Notes under the pieces: model-generated
Databases searched by the model: none
Seen by the model: only the letters and a program-made list of their open reading frames with translations
Told to the model about the DNA's origin: nothing
Shown: positions 29,601 through 38,173 of the stretch, piece by piece
Layout of the letters: each line of letters begins with the position of its first letter
Numbering within the stretch: the first letter of the stretch is position 1
Made by a program: the position numbers and the translations under genes
Source of the DNA: Rhodospirillales bacterium
GTDB taxonomy: Bacteria > Pseudomonadota > Alphaproteobacteria > Rhodospirillales > Defluviicoccaceae
Direction: 5' to 3'
DNA length: 64,000 nucleotides
NCBI GenBank assembly: GCA_016712375.1
Contig: JADJRE010000002.1
Location: 186,001-250,000 of the forward strand

Positions 29601-29771
29601 CCTAAGCGGGTCCTGCCGTTCTCATGTCACCCTGGCAAGCACCCTGGGAAGTCGATCCACCTCGTTCCGCAGTGCCGGTTTCCTAAAATCGGTTGAGGAT
29701 AGACGCAGATAACTTATAATTGAAGATCGGAGCCGTAGAAGAGCGGATTTGCCCACTGCGGGAGTGGGACG

Positions 29772-31376
29772 ATGAGCGGGCTTCTCAAATCAGCCGCTGC
29801 CCTGGAAACCGGGTCGTTCGCCAAAGGGCCAGTCTCGATCGCATCGGTGCGCCAGAAGCGGAGAACAGGAGCGGTCATCGCCGCTCTGCTGTTCATTGCC
29901 GCAACCGCGCTCTTATCGCCGCCAGCGCTAGCGCAAGCAACACCGACCATCGGACTGATCGGCGACAGTCTGCTGGCAGCCACCAATTCCGCCGACATGT
30001 GTGGCGCCCGAATCGAGCTCCCCGCATGCCTGGACCAGAAGCTCGGCTTCCACGATTACGCCTGGAGCCACGGCGGAGGGTCGCCCTCGTGGTCGATCGC
30101 GGCCCGGCTCGGATACACGCCGGCGCAGTCGGTCAACCTCGCTGAGGACGGAGCGCGCTGGGAAGACGCTCTCGGCCAGGCTCTCCGCCTGAACCCGGCG
30201 GCGACGCGGACGGTGTTCCTCAACATGGGGGCGAACGACGTGTGCCGCGGCTTTGGCCACGACTACACCTTCGACTTGAAGAGGATTGCCGGCCACATCG
30301 ACCAGACGCTTGCGTATCTGCTCTCGATCCTGCCCACCGGCGGCCGGATCTACTGGTCGGGTGTTCCCGATCTGGTCGCCTTCCGCAACGTCATGGCGTC
30401 CCAGCGGCACAGCTACATGTTCCGCAGCTGCCAGGCCTTGTGGGACCTTGACGGCGACGAGGTCACCGAGGAGGCGGCGGCGAGCTTCTGCCACGCCGCC
30501 GGCCTCAGCGCCACCGTCTGCCAGACGCTTGGCGGCTTGCAGGATTTCCGCCGGCTGCTGATCGACCGGTTGCTGGCCTACTACCGTGATCGCTACGGGC
30601 TTGCCGAGGGCCCCTGCGGCCGCATCCTCAACAGTGCCAACACGCCCGATGATTTGCTGAAGGCGCGACAGTTCAATCGCGCGCTCAATGACCTACTGGC
30701 GCGCAAGGCTGCGCAGTACGATGGCCGCAACGGCGTCAGGGTGATCTTCCGCAACATCCTCTACCGGACGCCGATCCAGCCCAACTACGTCTCGCGGCTC
30801 GACTGCTTCCACCCCAACCGCGCCGGGCAGATGAAGATGGCGCAAGTCCTGTGGGAGGCCTTCGCCCCCGCCCGCGCCGGGCGCTACGCGGTCTGGTACG
30901 ACGCCTTCGATGATCCGAACCCCTGCACCCAGCAGTTCGGCCTGCCGTGGGCGTCGTGCTGGTACGACACCGGCGACAGCGGCTTCGACATCAAAGTCGA
31001 CGAAGATGGCTGGCTCAAGGTGCAGAAGGACACCAGCCAGCAGCGCCGCCACTTCGTCGTCCGGCACTTGGGCAACCTCGCCGGCATGACCAATGCCTGG
31101 ATGTCGTTCAACCACAAGCGGGAGAATCTGGACGACGGCGGCGACGCGGTCATCTTCAAGGTCTACAAGAACGGCGTCTGGTATTCGCTCGACCGCTTCC
31201 AGGGCGGCGGTAACGACCTCGGGGAGCACGCCGGCCAGGACTACGACCTGACGCCCTACCTCTCTTCCGATCTCCGCATCCTGTTCGAAACCGAGAACCA
31301 GGGCTCCATGCGCGACGGCGACCGGGTGAAGTTCGACAACATCAACATCTTTGCCTGGGGGGACGTGGGTCGGTAG
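29772..31376 (+). CDS. Secreted SGNH/GDSL-type hydrolase with C-terminal extra domain
   Basis: A 534-residue exported protein. A hydrophobic segment at residues ~37-55 (VIAALLFIAATALLSPPALA, cleavage after ALA) looks like a signal peptide with a long N-terminal extension. The SGNH signature follows: block I GLIGDSLLAA with the nucleophile Ser, block III FLNMGANDVCRG with the oxyanion Asn, and block V RLDCFHPNRAG with the Asp-His pair. After residue ~370 there is a separate region of about 160 residues, rich in Trp, Asp and Gly, probably a beta-sandwich binding domain. Such enzymes act as esterases, often on polysaccharide acyl groups. It heads the run ending in the carbamoyltransferase. Confidence 0.75.
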   Translation: MSGLLKSAAALETGSFAKGPVSIASVRQKRRTGAVIAALLFIAATALLSPPALAQATPTIGLIGDSLLAATNSADMCGARIELPACLDQKLGFHDYAWSHGGGSPSWSIAARLGYTPAQSVNLAEDGARWEDALGQALRLNPAATRTVFLNMGANDVCRGFGHDYTFDLKRIAGHIDQTLAYLLSILPTGGRIYWSGVPDLVAFRNVMASQRHSYMFRSCQALWDLDGDEVTEEAAASFCHAAGLSATVCQTLGGLQDFRRLLIDRLLAYYRDRYGLAEGPCGRILNSANTPDDLLKARQFNRALNDLLARKAAQYDGRNGVRVIFRNILYRTPIQPNYVSRLDCFHPNRAGQMKMAQVLWEAFAPARAGRYAVWYDAFDDPNPCTQQFGLPWASCWYDTGDSGFDIKVDEDGWLKVQKDTSQQRRHFVVRHLGNLAGMTNAWMSFNHKRENLDDGGDAVIFKVYKNGVWYSLDRFQGGGNDLGEHAGQDYDLTPYLSSDLRILFETENQGSMRDGDRVKFDNINIFAWGDVGR

Positions 31377-31583
31377 GGGGTGAGGCGCAAGCGCGTGCGC
31401 CAGCAGCGCCCCGAGCGACGCCATAGCCTCGCCGCTAGGATTTCAAAATGCCTTGAGCAAATCCCCGAACGCGCATAGATTGAAAGCGGGTGGGGCGCAG
31501 GATCGCTATATGCGAGGCTGTGCGATTGGGGGAGTGCGTCTGCATTGATAGTGAACTTGCGGAGTAAAGTGTGGGCAGCAACG

Positions 31584-32762
31584 ATGAGGCAGCCCCGCAC
31601 CTGGAGTGAGGCAGAACGCGCGATCCTAGCGCTGACGGGTGCCGCCGCCGTTGTTCTCGCGGCGAGGTACGGTATTCATACCAAAGCCACCGTGTTTGCT
31701 CTGTTCATCGTTGTCGCCGCAATCTCGCTTTATTACGCCTACCAATTCCGCGCATCGGACCGCATCGCAAACCTTTTCGTCATCGCGGGGACCTGCAGCT
31801 TATGCCTCGCCGCCTTCGAGGGCGGTACGGCGGTGATGCTGTATCGCAGTCCGGCCGGCGTAACCGGCCGGGCGAACTCACCTTTTCCCAGAGGCTACAT
31901 CGCAGCACACCCGACGTTGGGCTACGCATCCGCCGCGCCTGGATCTTTTCATACAGTCAAGAGAGTTGGCGATCGCGTCATTTATGAAACCGACTACACG
32001 ATCACGCATGCCCTCTATCGCGACACGCCGCAATCGTCGCCCTCAGGCCCCACGACCGTCTTTTTTGGCTGCTCCTTCACCTTTGGCGAAGGGCTCGCCG
32101 ATAACGAGACGCTCCCCTACCACTACCGCGCTTTGATCGAGGGCGATCACCGCGTCATCAACCTGGGCTTCCACGGTTACGGCCCACACCACATGCTTAA
32201 GGCATTGGAGGATGGGACCTATGCCGCAGCAATCGGCAGAAACGTCAAGGCGGTGGTCCTGCAAACTGCCGCCTTCCACATCAGTCGCGTCGCCGGCATC
32301 GACGGGCACCCCAGCAACCCGCGGTTCAAGCTTGCGGGCGGCGGCGCGGTTTTCGCGGGACCGATGTATTCGCTGAGCGATCGCTTGCTGCAAAAGATGT
32401 TGAACCAGGGATTTGCCACGAGCCGATTTATCAAGCCAATTTTCTTTCACGTGATGGTGACGGCTGAGGATGTCAGCCTCTACGTTGCCATTCTCAAAAA
32501 GGCCAACGAGATCATCCGCGCCCAGTATGGCATTCCCCTGACCGTTCTCTACCTGGACGGCTACGACGAGGACGTGTCAGGCATCGGCCTCAATGATGCG
32601 AAGATTCGAGGGTTGGTGGAAGCGGAGGGCCTCAAGGTGATCGAGGCCGGACTTCGTGAAAGCCCCCCGTCGCTTCTTCGAATTCCGGGTGACGGTCATC
32701 CGACATCTCTAGCCAATGAGTTGCGGGCAGAAATTTTATACGCTGCGCTGAACCGGCGGTAG
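31584..32762 (+). CDS. SGNH-like protein with N-terminal membrane segments
   Basis: About 392 residues. Three hydrophobic segments lie near the N-terminus (ILALTGAAAVVLAARYG, TVFALFIVVAAISLYYAY, IANLFVIAGTCSLCLAAFEG). The rest resembles the SGNH hydrolase fold: TTVFFGCSFTFGEGLADNET takes the place of the GDS block and RIPGDGHPTSLANELRA carries the C-terminal D-x-H. Proteins of this sort are often encoded in exopolysaccharide clusters as acyltransferase or esterase partners. The start is unclear: ATG at 31584 is used, while TTG at 31545 with GGGGGAG upstream would add 13 residues. It is co-directional with sxtJ and the carbamoyltransferase. Confidence 0.65.
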   Translation: MRQPRTWSEAERAILALTGAAAVVLAARYGIHTKATVFALFIVVAAISLYYAYQFRASDRIANLFVIAGTCSLCLAAFEGGTAVMLYRSPAGVTGRANSPFPRGYIAAHPTLGYASAAPGSFHTVKRVGDRVIYETDYTITHALYRDTPQSSPSGPTTVFFGCSFTFGEGLADNETLPYHYRALIEGDHRVINLGFHGYGPHHMLKALEDGTYAAAIGRNVKAVVLQTAAFHISRVAGIDGHPSNPRFKLAGGGAVFAGPMYSLSDRLLQKMLNQGFATSRFIKPIFFHVMVTAEDVSLYVAILKKANEIIRAQYGIPLTVLYLDGYDEDVSGIGLNDAKIRGLVEAEGLKVIEAGLRESPPSLLRIPGDGHPTSLANELRAEILYAALNRR

Positions 32763-32822
32763 AAAGCATGGGACGATAAAAACGCCTGCTTCTAGACAAT
32801 GAAGTTATGTCGAGAGGTGATC

Positions 32823-33258
32823 ATGACGACTCACGAGACGTTGGTTGAGCACTCCCCGATGAGGACCAGCTCCGACCGCGCCTTCGGTTTCACCGTAGGC
32901 GGTATCCTGGCGGCGATCGGCTGCGTGAGATGGGTGCTCGCCGGCCGCCTCGCGCCCGAGGTATGGACTATCGCAATGCTCGCCATCGGCGGCTGCCTTT
33001 TCATTCTCGCGCTGATCTCCCCCGACTCTAGCCCCGCTGAACCGGGCCTGGATGAAGCTCGGCCTTTTAATGTTCAAGTTCGTCAGTCCCATCGTCCTCT
33101 TCCTCATTTTCGCACTTTCAGTGGTTCCGACAGCGATAGTCATGCGGGCTCTCGGACACGACCCGTTACGCCTGCGCAGAGACGTTCAAGCATCAACCTA
33201 CTGGATCCAGAGAACACCTCCCGGTCCGGCACCCGAGGCAATGCGGAATCAGTTCTGA
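32823..33258 (+). CDS. SxtJ-family membrane protein, frameshifted near 33028-33037
   Basis: The N-terminal frame gives FGFTVGGILAAIGCVRWVLAG and IAMLAIGGCLFILALISPD, two membrane helices. The family continuation PLNRAWMKLGLLMFKFVSPI, a third helix and the tail YWIQRTPPGPAPEAMRNQF are in the adjoining frame, ending at 33258. The total of 436 bases is three times 145 plus one. SxtJ-family proteins are small membrane proteins encoded next to carbamoyltransferases; their function is not known. The ATG at 32823 follows GAGGTGA. The DUF5989 gene starts 10 bases after the stop. Confidence 0.78.
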
Positions 33259-33268
33259 GGAGGCTTCA

Positions 33269-33418
33269 ATGGAATTCATTACGGAACTTGTCCGCTTTAT
33301 GGGGGAGAGGAAAAAATACTGGCTTATACCAATTCTGCTTACCGTCGCTTTGTTCGGATTTTTGATCGTGATTACACAAGGCACGGCGATCGCACCATTC
33401 ATCTATACCCTATTCTAG
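33269..33418 (+). CDS. DUF5989-family small membrane protein (49 aa)
   Basis: A 49-residue protein with a GAGGAGG ribosome binding site just upstream of its ATG. It reads MEFITELVRFMGERKKYW, then one membrane helix (LIPILLTVALFGFLIVIT), and ends QGTAIAPFIYTLF. The charged helix, single membrane segment and APFIYTLF ending are characteristic of the DUF5989 proteins that accompany SxtJ and carbamoyltransferases. The frame is intact. Function unknown; the invariant neighbourhood suggests a subunit or anchor for the carbamoyltransferase. Confidence 0.85.
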   Translation: MEFITELVRFMGERKKYWLIPILLTVALFGFLIVITQGTAIAPFIYTLF

Positions 33419-33439
33419 CAAGTATGCCAGAGGCATAAC

Positions 33440-35278
33440 ATGCGTATACTCGGTATTTCCGCCTTTTATCACGATAGCGCGGCCGCCCTTGTCGAGGACG
33501 GCCGCATTGTCGCGGCGGCACAGGAAGAACGCTTCACGCGCAGGAAGCATGACGCCGGCTTTCCGCGCCGCGCCTCACAGTTTTGTTTGGGCGAGGCCGG
33601 CACGAACTTGAGCGGCGTCGACCTTGTCGTTTTCTATGATAAGCCGTTCATTAAGTTCGAGCGCCTGCTTGAAACCTATCTTGCCGTGGCGCCCAGGGGC
33701 TTCGCCTCCTTCCGGATGGCGATGCCAGTGTGGCTTAAGGAGAAGCTGTTCCAGAAGAACCTGCTGCGGCGTGAACTGAGGCAAATGCCGGGCGGCGACG
33801 AATGGAATGCCAAGCTTTGGTTTACAGAGCATCACCAGAGCCACGCCGCATCGGCGTTTTTTGCCTCACCCTTCGAGGAAGCCGCTATCCTGACCATGGA
33901 TGGCGCCGGTGAATGGTGTACCACTAGCTTTGGCATGGGACGGGGTAACACGCTGGAAATTGTGAAGGAAATTCACTTTCCGCACTCTCTCGGGCTGTTG
34001 TACTCGGCGTTCACCTACTACACTGGGTTCAAAGTAAATTCCGGAGAATACAAGGTAATGGGGTTAGCGCCCTACGGCGAACCGAATTACGTGCAAACGA
34101 TCCTCGAGAATATCGTGGATATGAAAGCGGATGGAACCTTCCGCCTGGATCAATCGTACTTCGACTACTGCACCGGCTTGACGATGACGAGCGGCAAGTT
34201 CGATTCACTGTTTGGCGGGCCGCCCCGTCGCCCGGAGCAACCTTTGACGCAGCGTGAGATGGACTTGGCGGCCTCGATCCAGGTGGTAACCGAAGAGGCG
34301 GTTTCGCGACTTGCGCGATCCATCGCTCGCGAAACCGGCCAGCGTAACCTCTGCCTCGCAGGCGGGGTCGCGCTCAACTGTGTCGCCAACGGCAAACTCG
34401 TGCGAGAGCGCATTTTTAATAAGATTTGGATCCAGCCTGCGGCAGGCGACGCCGGTGGCGCCGTCGGCGCCGCTTTAGCCGCCTACTACCAGGGTTGCGG
34501 TGGCGCGCGGCTGCCTCTGAACGGGCACCTCGACCATATGCAGGGCGCCTATCTGGGGCCGGAGTTCACGCAGGCCGTAATCGAACGCGATCTTCGTGAG
34601 GCGGGCGCGATATTCGAGGTGCTCGACGAACACGAGGTGATTGAACGAAGTGCGGAGTCGCTGGCCGACAGCAAGGCGGTCGGCTGGATGCAGGGCCGAA
34701 TGGAGTTCGGTCCCCGGGCGCTGGGAGCGCGGTCTATCCTTGCCGACGCCCGCTCGCCGACGATGCAGAGGATGCTGAACCTCAAGGTGAAATATCGGGA
34801 GAGTTTTCGGCCGTTCGCCCCATCAATATTGCGGGAGGACGTCGCCGAGTGGTTCGAGATAGACGAGGACAGCCCCTACATGCTGCTCGTTGCTGACGTC
34901 ACGGAGCAGCATCGGCGTCAGATGGCGGCAGCCGAGGTGAACATGTTTGGTATTGAAAAGTTGAACGTCCTGCGCTCCGATATTCCGGCGGTGACGCATG
35001 TCGATTACTCGGCCCGCGTGCAGACGGTCCACCGCGAGACAAACCCGCGCTATCACGCGCTGATCAGTGCCTTCAAGGCGCGGACCGGCTGCCCGACGAT
35101 CGTCAACACGAGCTTCAACGTTCGGGGCGAGCCCATCGTGTGTGATGCACGCGATGCATTTCGCTGCTTCATGGGTACCGAGATTGAAGTCCTGGTGGCC
35201 GGCAACTGCTTTCTCCGCAAGGAACAGCAGAATCAAAATCTGAAGCTCGACTACAAATCAAAGTTTGAACTCGACTGA
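33440..35278 (+). CDS. Carbamoyltransferase, NodU/TobZ/SxtI family
   Basis: A 612-residue O-carbamoyltransferase that uses carbamoyl phosphate and ATP to carbamoylate a hydroxyl, commonly of a sugar. The N-terminal Kae1-like domain shows MRILGISAFYHDSAAALVED, WFTEHHQSHAASAFFASPFE with the metal-binding His residues, and AILTMDGAGEW. LCLAGGVALNCVANGKL is in the middle. The C-terminal domain carries MEFGPRALGARSILADAR and TSFNVRGEPIVCDARDAFRC. The frame is intact and of normal length. With sxtJ, the DUF5989 gene and the SGNH proteins, it probably modifies an exported polysaccharide or glycolipid; the substrate cannot be read from sequence. Confidence 0.9.
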   Translation: MRILGISAFYHDSAAALVEDGRIVAAAQEERFTRRKHDAGFPRRASQFCLGEAGTNLSGVDLVVFYDKPFIKFERLLETYLAVAPRGFASFRMAMPVWLKEKLFQKNLLRRELRQMPGGDEWNAKLWFTEHHQSHAASAFFASPFEEAAILTMDGAGEWCTTSFGMGRGNTLEIVKEIHFPHSLGLLYSAFTYYTGFKVNSGEYKVMGLAPYGEPNYVQTILENIVDMKADGTFRLDQSYFDYCTGLTMTSGKFDSLFGGPPRRPEQPLTQREMDLAASIQVVTEEAVSRLARSIARETGQRNLCLAGGVALNCVANGKLVRERIFNKIWIQPAAGDAGGAVGAALAAYYQGCGGARLPLNGHLDHMQGAYLGPEFTQAVIERDLREAGAIFEVLDEHEVIERSAESLADSKAVGWMQGRMEFGPRALGARSILADARSPTMQRMLNLKVKYRESFRPFAPSILREDVAEWFEIDEDSPYMLLVADVTEQHRRQMAAAEVNMFGIEKLNVLRSDIPAVTHVDYSARVQTVHRETNPRYHALISAFKARTGCPTIVNTSFNVRGEPIVCDARDAFRCFMGTEIEVLVAGNCFLRKEQQNQNLKLDYKSKFELD

Positions 35279-35403
35279 TCTCGCGTTATTCCCGCGATGT
35301 GTCCGCAAGCAGCAGGAAGATTGCTTCGGCGTAGGCTTCGCTACGATCCGAGACGCGCACCATACCGCGGCGCCTGTCTTCCTGATCAGCAGGAGCCCCC
35401 GCT

Positions 35404-36756
35404 TCAGTCAGGGCGCTTCTCCCGCATCGTCACGAATTCCTCGGCGGCCGTGGGGTGGATGCCGATGGTGGCGTTGAACTGCGCCTTGGTGGCGCCGCAC
35501 TGTAGCGCAATCGCCAGGCCCTGGATGATCTCCGGAGCGTCCGCGCCGACCATGTGGCAGCCGAGCACGCGGTCGGTGTCGGCGCAGACGACGAGCTTCA
35601 TCAGCGTGCTCTCGTCGCGGCCGGAAATCGTGTGGCGCATCGGCCGGAAGCGGGTGAGGTAGACGTCAATGGGGCCGCGCAGCAGCGCTTGCGTCTCGGT
35701 CAGGCCGACGACGCCGACTGGCGGCGCGCTGAACACCGCCGACGGGATGTTCTCGTAGGCGAGGCAGGTGGGATTGCCGTTGAAGTTGGTCTCGGCGAAC
35801 GCCTGGCCCTCGGCGATGGCGACCGGCGTCAGGTTGATGCGGTCGGTGCAGTCGCCGACAGCAAAGATGTTGGGAACCGAAGTTCGGCTCCATTCATCGA
35901 CGATGACGGCGCCGTTCAACGCCAGTTCCACGCCCGCCTCCTCCAGGCCAATGCCCCGCGTGTTCGGCGAGCGGCCGGTGGCAAACATCACCGCGTCCGC
36001 CGTCATCGCATCACCGTCCGACAACGTCGCCACGATGCCTTCATTGGTCTTCACCAGCCCGCGCACCACTGCCTCCCGGCGCACGGTAATGTCACGCTTG
36101 ACCATCTGGCTGCCGAGAAAGATGCGGACGTCTTCGTCGAAGCCGCGCAGCACCTCGCTGCCGCGGATCACGAGCGTAACGGCGCTACCAGCGGCGCGGA
36201 AGATGCCGGCGAACTCGACGGCGATATAGCCGCCGCCGACGATGATGACGCGGGACGGCAACTCTCCCAGGTCGAGCGCTTCATTTGAGGTGATCGCATA
36301 CTCGATGCCTGGGATGTTCGGCACGGTCGGCCAGCCACCGCAGGCGATCAGAATCTTCTCGGCGGTGAAGTGCTGGCCGGCGACTTCAACGGTGTGCGCG
36401 TCCGCCAGCACCGCCTTGCCGTCGATCAGCTGGACGTTGTTGCGCCGGAGGATACCGCCGTAGACACCTTCCAACCGGTCCAGTTCGCGGTTCTTCGCCT
36501 CGATCAGCGCTGCCCAGTCGAGCCGGGCGCCATCTACCGTCCAGCCGTAGCCTGGCGCATCCTCCAGCGCCTCGCCGAACTGCGCGCCGTAGATCAGCAG
36601 TTTCTTCGGCACGCAGCCACGCATCACGCAGGTGCCGCCGACCCGGCTCTTCTCGACGACGGCGACGCGCTTGCCCCAGCCGCCCGCCAGCCGCGACGCG
36701 CGCACTCCGCCGGAGCCGGCGCCGATGGTGATCAGGTCGAAGTCATAGGATCGCAT
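35404..36756 (-). CDS. gor: Glutathione-disulfide reductase
   Basis: An FAD-dependent NADPH oxidoreductase that regenerates glutathione. At 450 residues it has the FAD motif ITIGAGSGGVRASRLAGG, the redox-active disulfide in VGGTCVMRGCVPKKLLIYGA, the NADPH-binding VIIVGGGYIAVEFAGIFRAA, and the C-terminal HPTAAEEFVTMR with the active-site His. The GSGGVRASR and CVMRGCVPKK variants are typical of glutathione reductase rather than lipoamide dehydrogenase. It is 81 bases downstream of the encapsulin gene on the same strand. Confidence 0.93.
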   Translation of the reverse strand: MRSYDFDLITIGAGSGGVRASRLAGGWGKRVAVVEKSRVGGTCVMRGCVPKKLLIYGAQFGEALEDAPGYGWTVDGARLDWAALIEAKNRELDRLEGVYGGILRRNNVQLIDGKAVLADAHTVEVAGQHFTAEKILIACGGWPTVPNIPGIEYAITSNEALDLGELPSRVIIVGGGYIAVEFAGIFRAAGSAVTLVIRGSEVLRGFDEDVRIFLGSQMVKRDITVRREAVVRGLVKTNEGIVATLSDGDAMTADAVMFATGRSPNTRGIGLEEAGVELALNGAVIVDEWSRTSVPNIFAVGDCTDRINLTPVAIAEGQAFAETNFNGNPTCLAYENIPSAVFSAPPVGVVGLTETQALLRGPIDVYLTRFRPMRHTISGRDESTLMKLVVCADTDRVLGCHMVGADAPEIIQGLAIALQCGATKAQFNATIGIHPTAAEEFVTMREKRPD

Positions 36757-36836
36757 TCAGACCGCCGGGGCAACCCCTTGCTTCTCCTTGCCCCTTTCTA
36801 GAACGAATTCCGACAGACGGCTACTGCCGTGGCACC

Positions 36837-37646
36837 TCAGGCCGACTGCGGGGTAATCGTGCAGATCGCCTTCGGGTCGTCGAGCCGCAGAACGACGCTC
36901 TCGGAAAGATACAGTTCGTAGTGTATGCCGTCCTGGTTGATAAAGCCGGCCTCCATGTCCTGGCCGACGATCAGCGGCCCGACGCGGGGATCGACGACGA
37001 CGCCGCCCTCGATCGAGGCCTTGTGCACGCCGCGGTCGAACAGCCGGCGCAGGTGCTCGAGCTGCAGCAGGTTGGAGCCCGGATAGCGGCGGAAGAGCCC
37101 GTTGTACAGCGCCGGTGCCAGCACCAGCGCGTACGGCCCGCGCAGTCCGGTGTCGTCCAGCTTGGTGACGGCGGCGACGACGTCGGCCAGCACCTGGTCG
37201 AGATCGGACCAGTTGCCGCCATCGACGTGGCTGCGGCCCCTCGCGGTGAGAAGACCCTCCAGCCCGAAATCCGGCTGGCCCCGGTAGATGATCTCCTCTT
37301 CACGGGCGGCGACTGCTTCGGCGGCATCCTCCACCGGTGCCAGATCGAACGGCATGCCGTTGTCCAGATAGGCGGCGAGGCGGCGAACGCTCAGCTTGAA
37401 GCTCTTGCGGACCATCGGCACTGAGATGGCACGGCCGACCACCGCACCGGCCTCGTCTGGCCCCGGCTGCCGGCAATAGCCATCATTGCCGACCTCGATC
37501 GTCGTCAGACCCGAACCGTATGGGCCGTCCACGTCGAGATAGCGGCGCGCGGTCAGGCGATCGCGGGCGGCATTTACCGCGGCATTGTCGATCAAGTCCC
37601 AGACCGCCTCGCCGAACGGCGCCTGTGTTCTATTGAGAAAACCCAT
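36837..37646 (-). CDS. Encapsulin shell protein (family 1)
   Basis: HK97-fold protein that self-assembles into an icosahedral protein nanocompartment. The 269-residue product begins MGFLNRTQAPFGEAVWDLID, has the family P-domain and A-domain segments (YGSGLTTIEVGNDGYC, ALVLAPALYNGLFRRYPGSN, VGPLIVGQDMEAGFI) and ends LSESVVLRLDDPKAICTITP. GGAGAAGGG precedes the ATG. It follows the encapsulated ferritin gene by 10 bases, so the two are surely co-expressed. Confidence 0.93.
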   Translation of the reverse strand: MGFLNRTQAPFGEAVWDLIDNAAVNAARDRLTARRYLDVDGPYGSGLTTIEVGNDGYCRQPGPDEAGAVVGRAISVPMVRKSFKLSVRRLAAYLDNGMPFDLAPVEDAAEAVAAREEEIIYRGQPDFGLEGLLTARGRSHVDGGNWSDLDQVLADVVAAVTKLDDTGLRGPYALVLAPALYNGLFRRYPGSNLLQLEHLRRLFDRGVHKASIEGGVVVDPRVGPLIVGQDMEAGFINQDGIHYELYLSESVVLRLDDPKAICTITPQSA

Positions 37647-37656
37647 CGCCCTTCTC

Positions 37657-38043
37657 CTAGCCCTTCAGATCGCCGACGGTGAACTTCGGCTTCCGCTTTA
37701 CCGGCGGCGCCTCGCCGCTACCCGACTCGCTCCCGCCGCCGTTCTCGGCCTCTTCTTCAACCTCGGTGATGGGCGCGGTGCTGTACAGGTAGGTATCGAA
37801 CTGCTCCGACCATTCGGGAACGTTGCGACGCAGCCATTCCAGGATCATGGCGGCGTGCTCCATCTCCTCCCGCATGTTGTGCAGCAGGATCTCCTTGAGC
37901 GCTGCGTCCTCGCAGTCGTCCGCCCGCTGGCGGTACCAGTCCGCCGCCTCCAGTTCTTCCATCAGCGAGACGACCGCCTGATGGTGGGTGATCGTTGTCC
38001 GCGACAACCGATCGCGGGGCGCGTGCAGAGATTCACTGGACAT
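37657..38043 (-). CDS. Encapsulated ferritin (EncFtn) cargo protein
   Basis: A 128-residue ferritin-like ferroxidase that oxidises Fe(II) inside the encapsulin shell. The two-helix core carries the metal ligands: VVSLMEELEAADWYRQRADD and NMREEMEHAAMILEWLRRN, as in the Rhodospirillum rubrum protein. After an acidic, Gly/Ser-rich linker the last residues are KFTVGDLKG, matching the encapsulin targeting peptide (consensus LTVGSLRG). The ATG at 38043 (MSSESLHAPRD) is preceded by AGGTGA; an upstream in-frame start at 38097 lacks homology. No second cargo gene is adjacent. Confidence 0.93.
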   Translation of the reverse strand: MSSESLHAPRDRLSRTTITHHQAVVSLMEELEAADWYRQRADDCEDAALKEILLHNMREEMEHAAMILEWLRRNVPEWSEQFDTYLYSTAPITEVEEEAENGGGSESGSGEAPPVKRKPKFTVGDLKG

Positions 38044-38173
38044 AAGGTCACCTGCCGGTCGTGGAAAACAACGTCGACTTTGCTTTTGGCCGCGCACCGG
38101 CCGCTGTCGTTTCGGGAGATATAGGAACGACTTTCCAGTTTGCCGTCTTTCTGTCGCTTTCTGGCCTTCTGGC

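Noticed and set aside
31383..31402. GC-rich hairpin after the SGNH hydrolase gene as a terminator
   Set aside because: The 6-bp stem has no following T tract and lies in a co-directional run, so the evidence is too weak.
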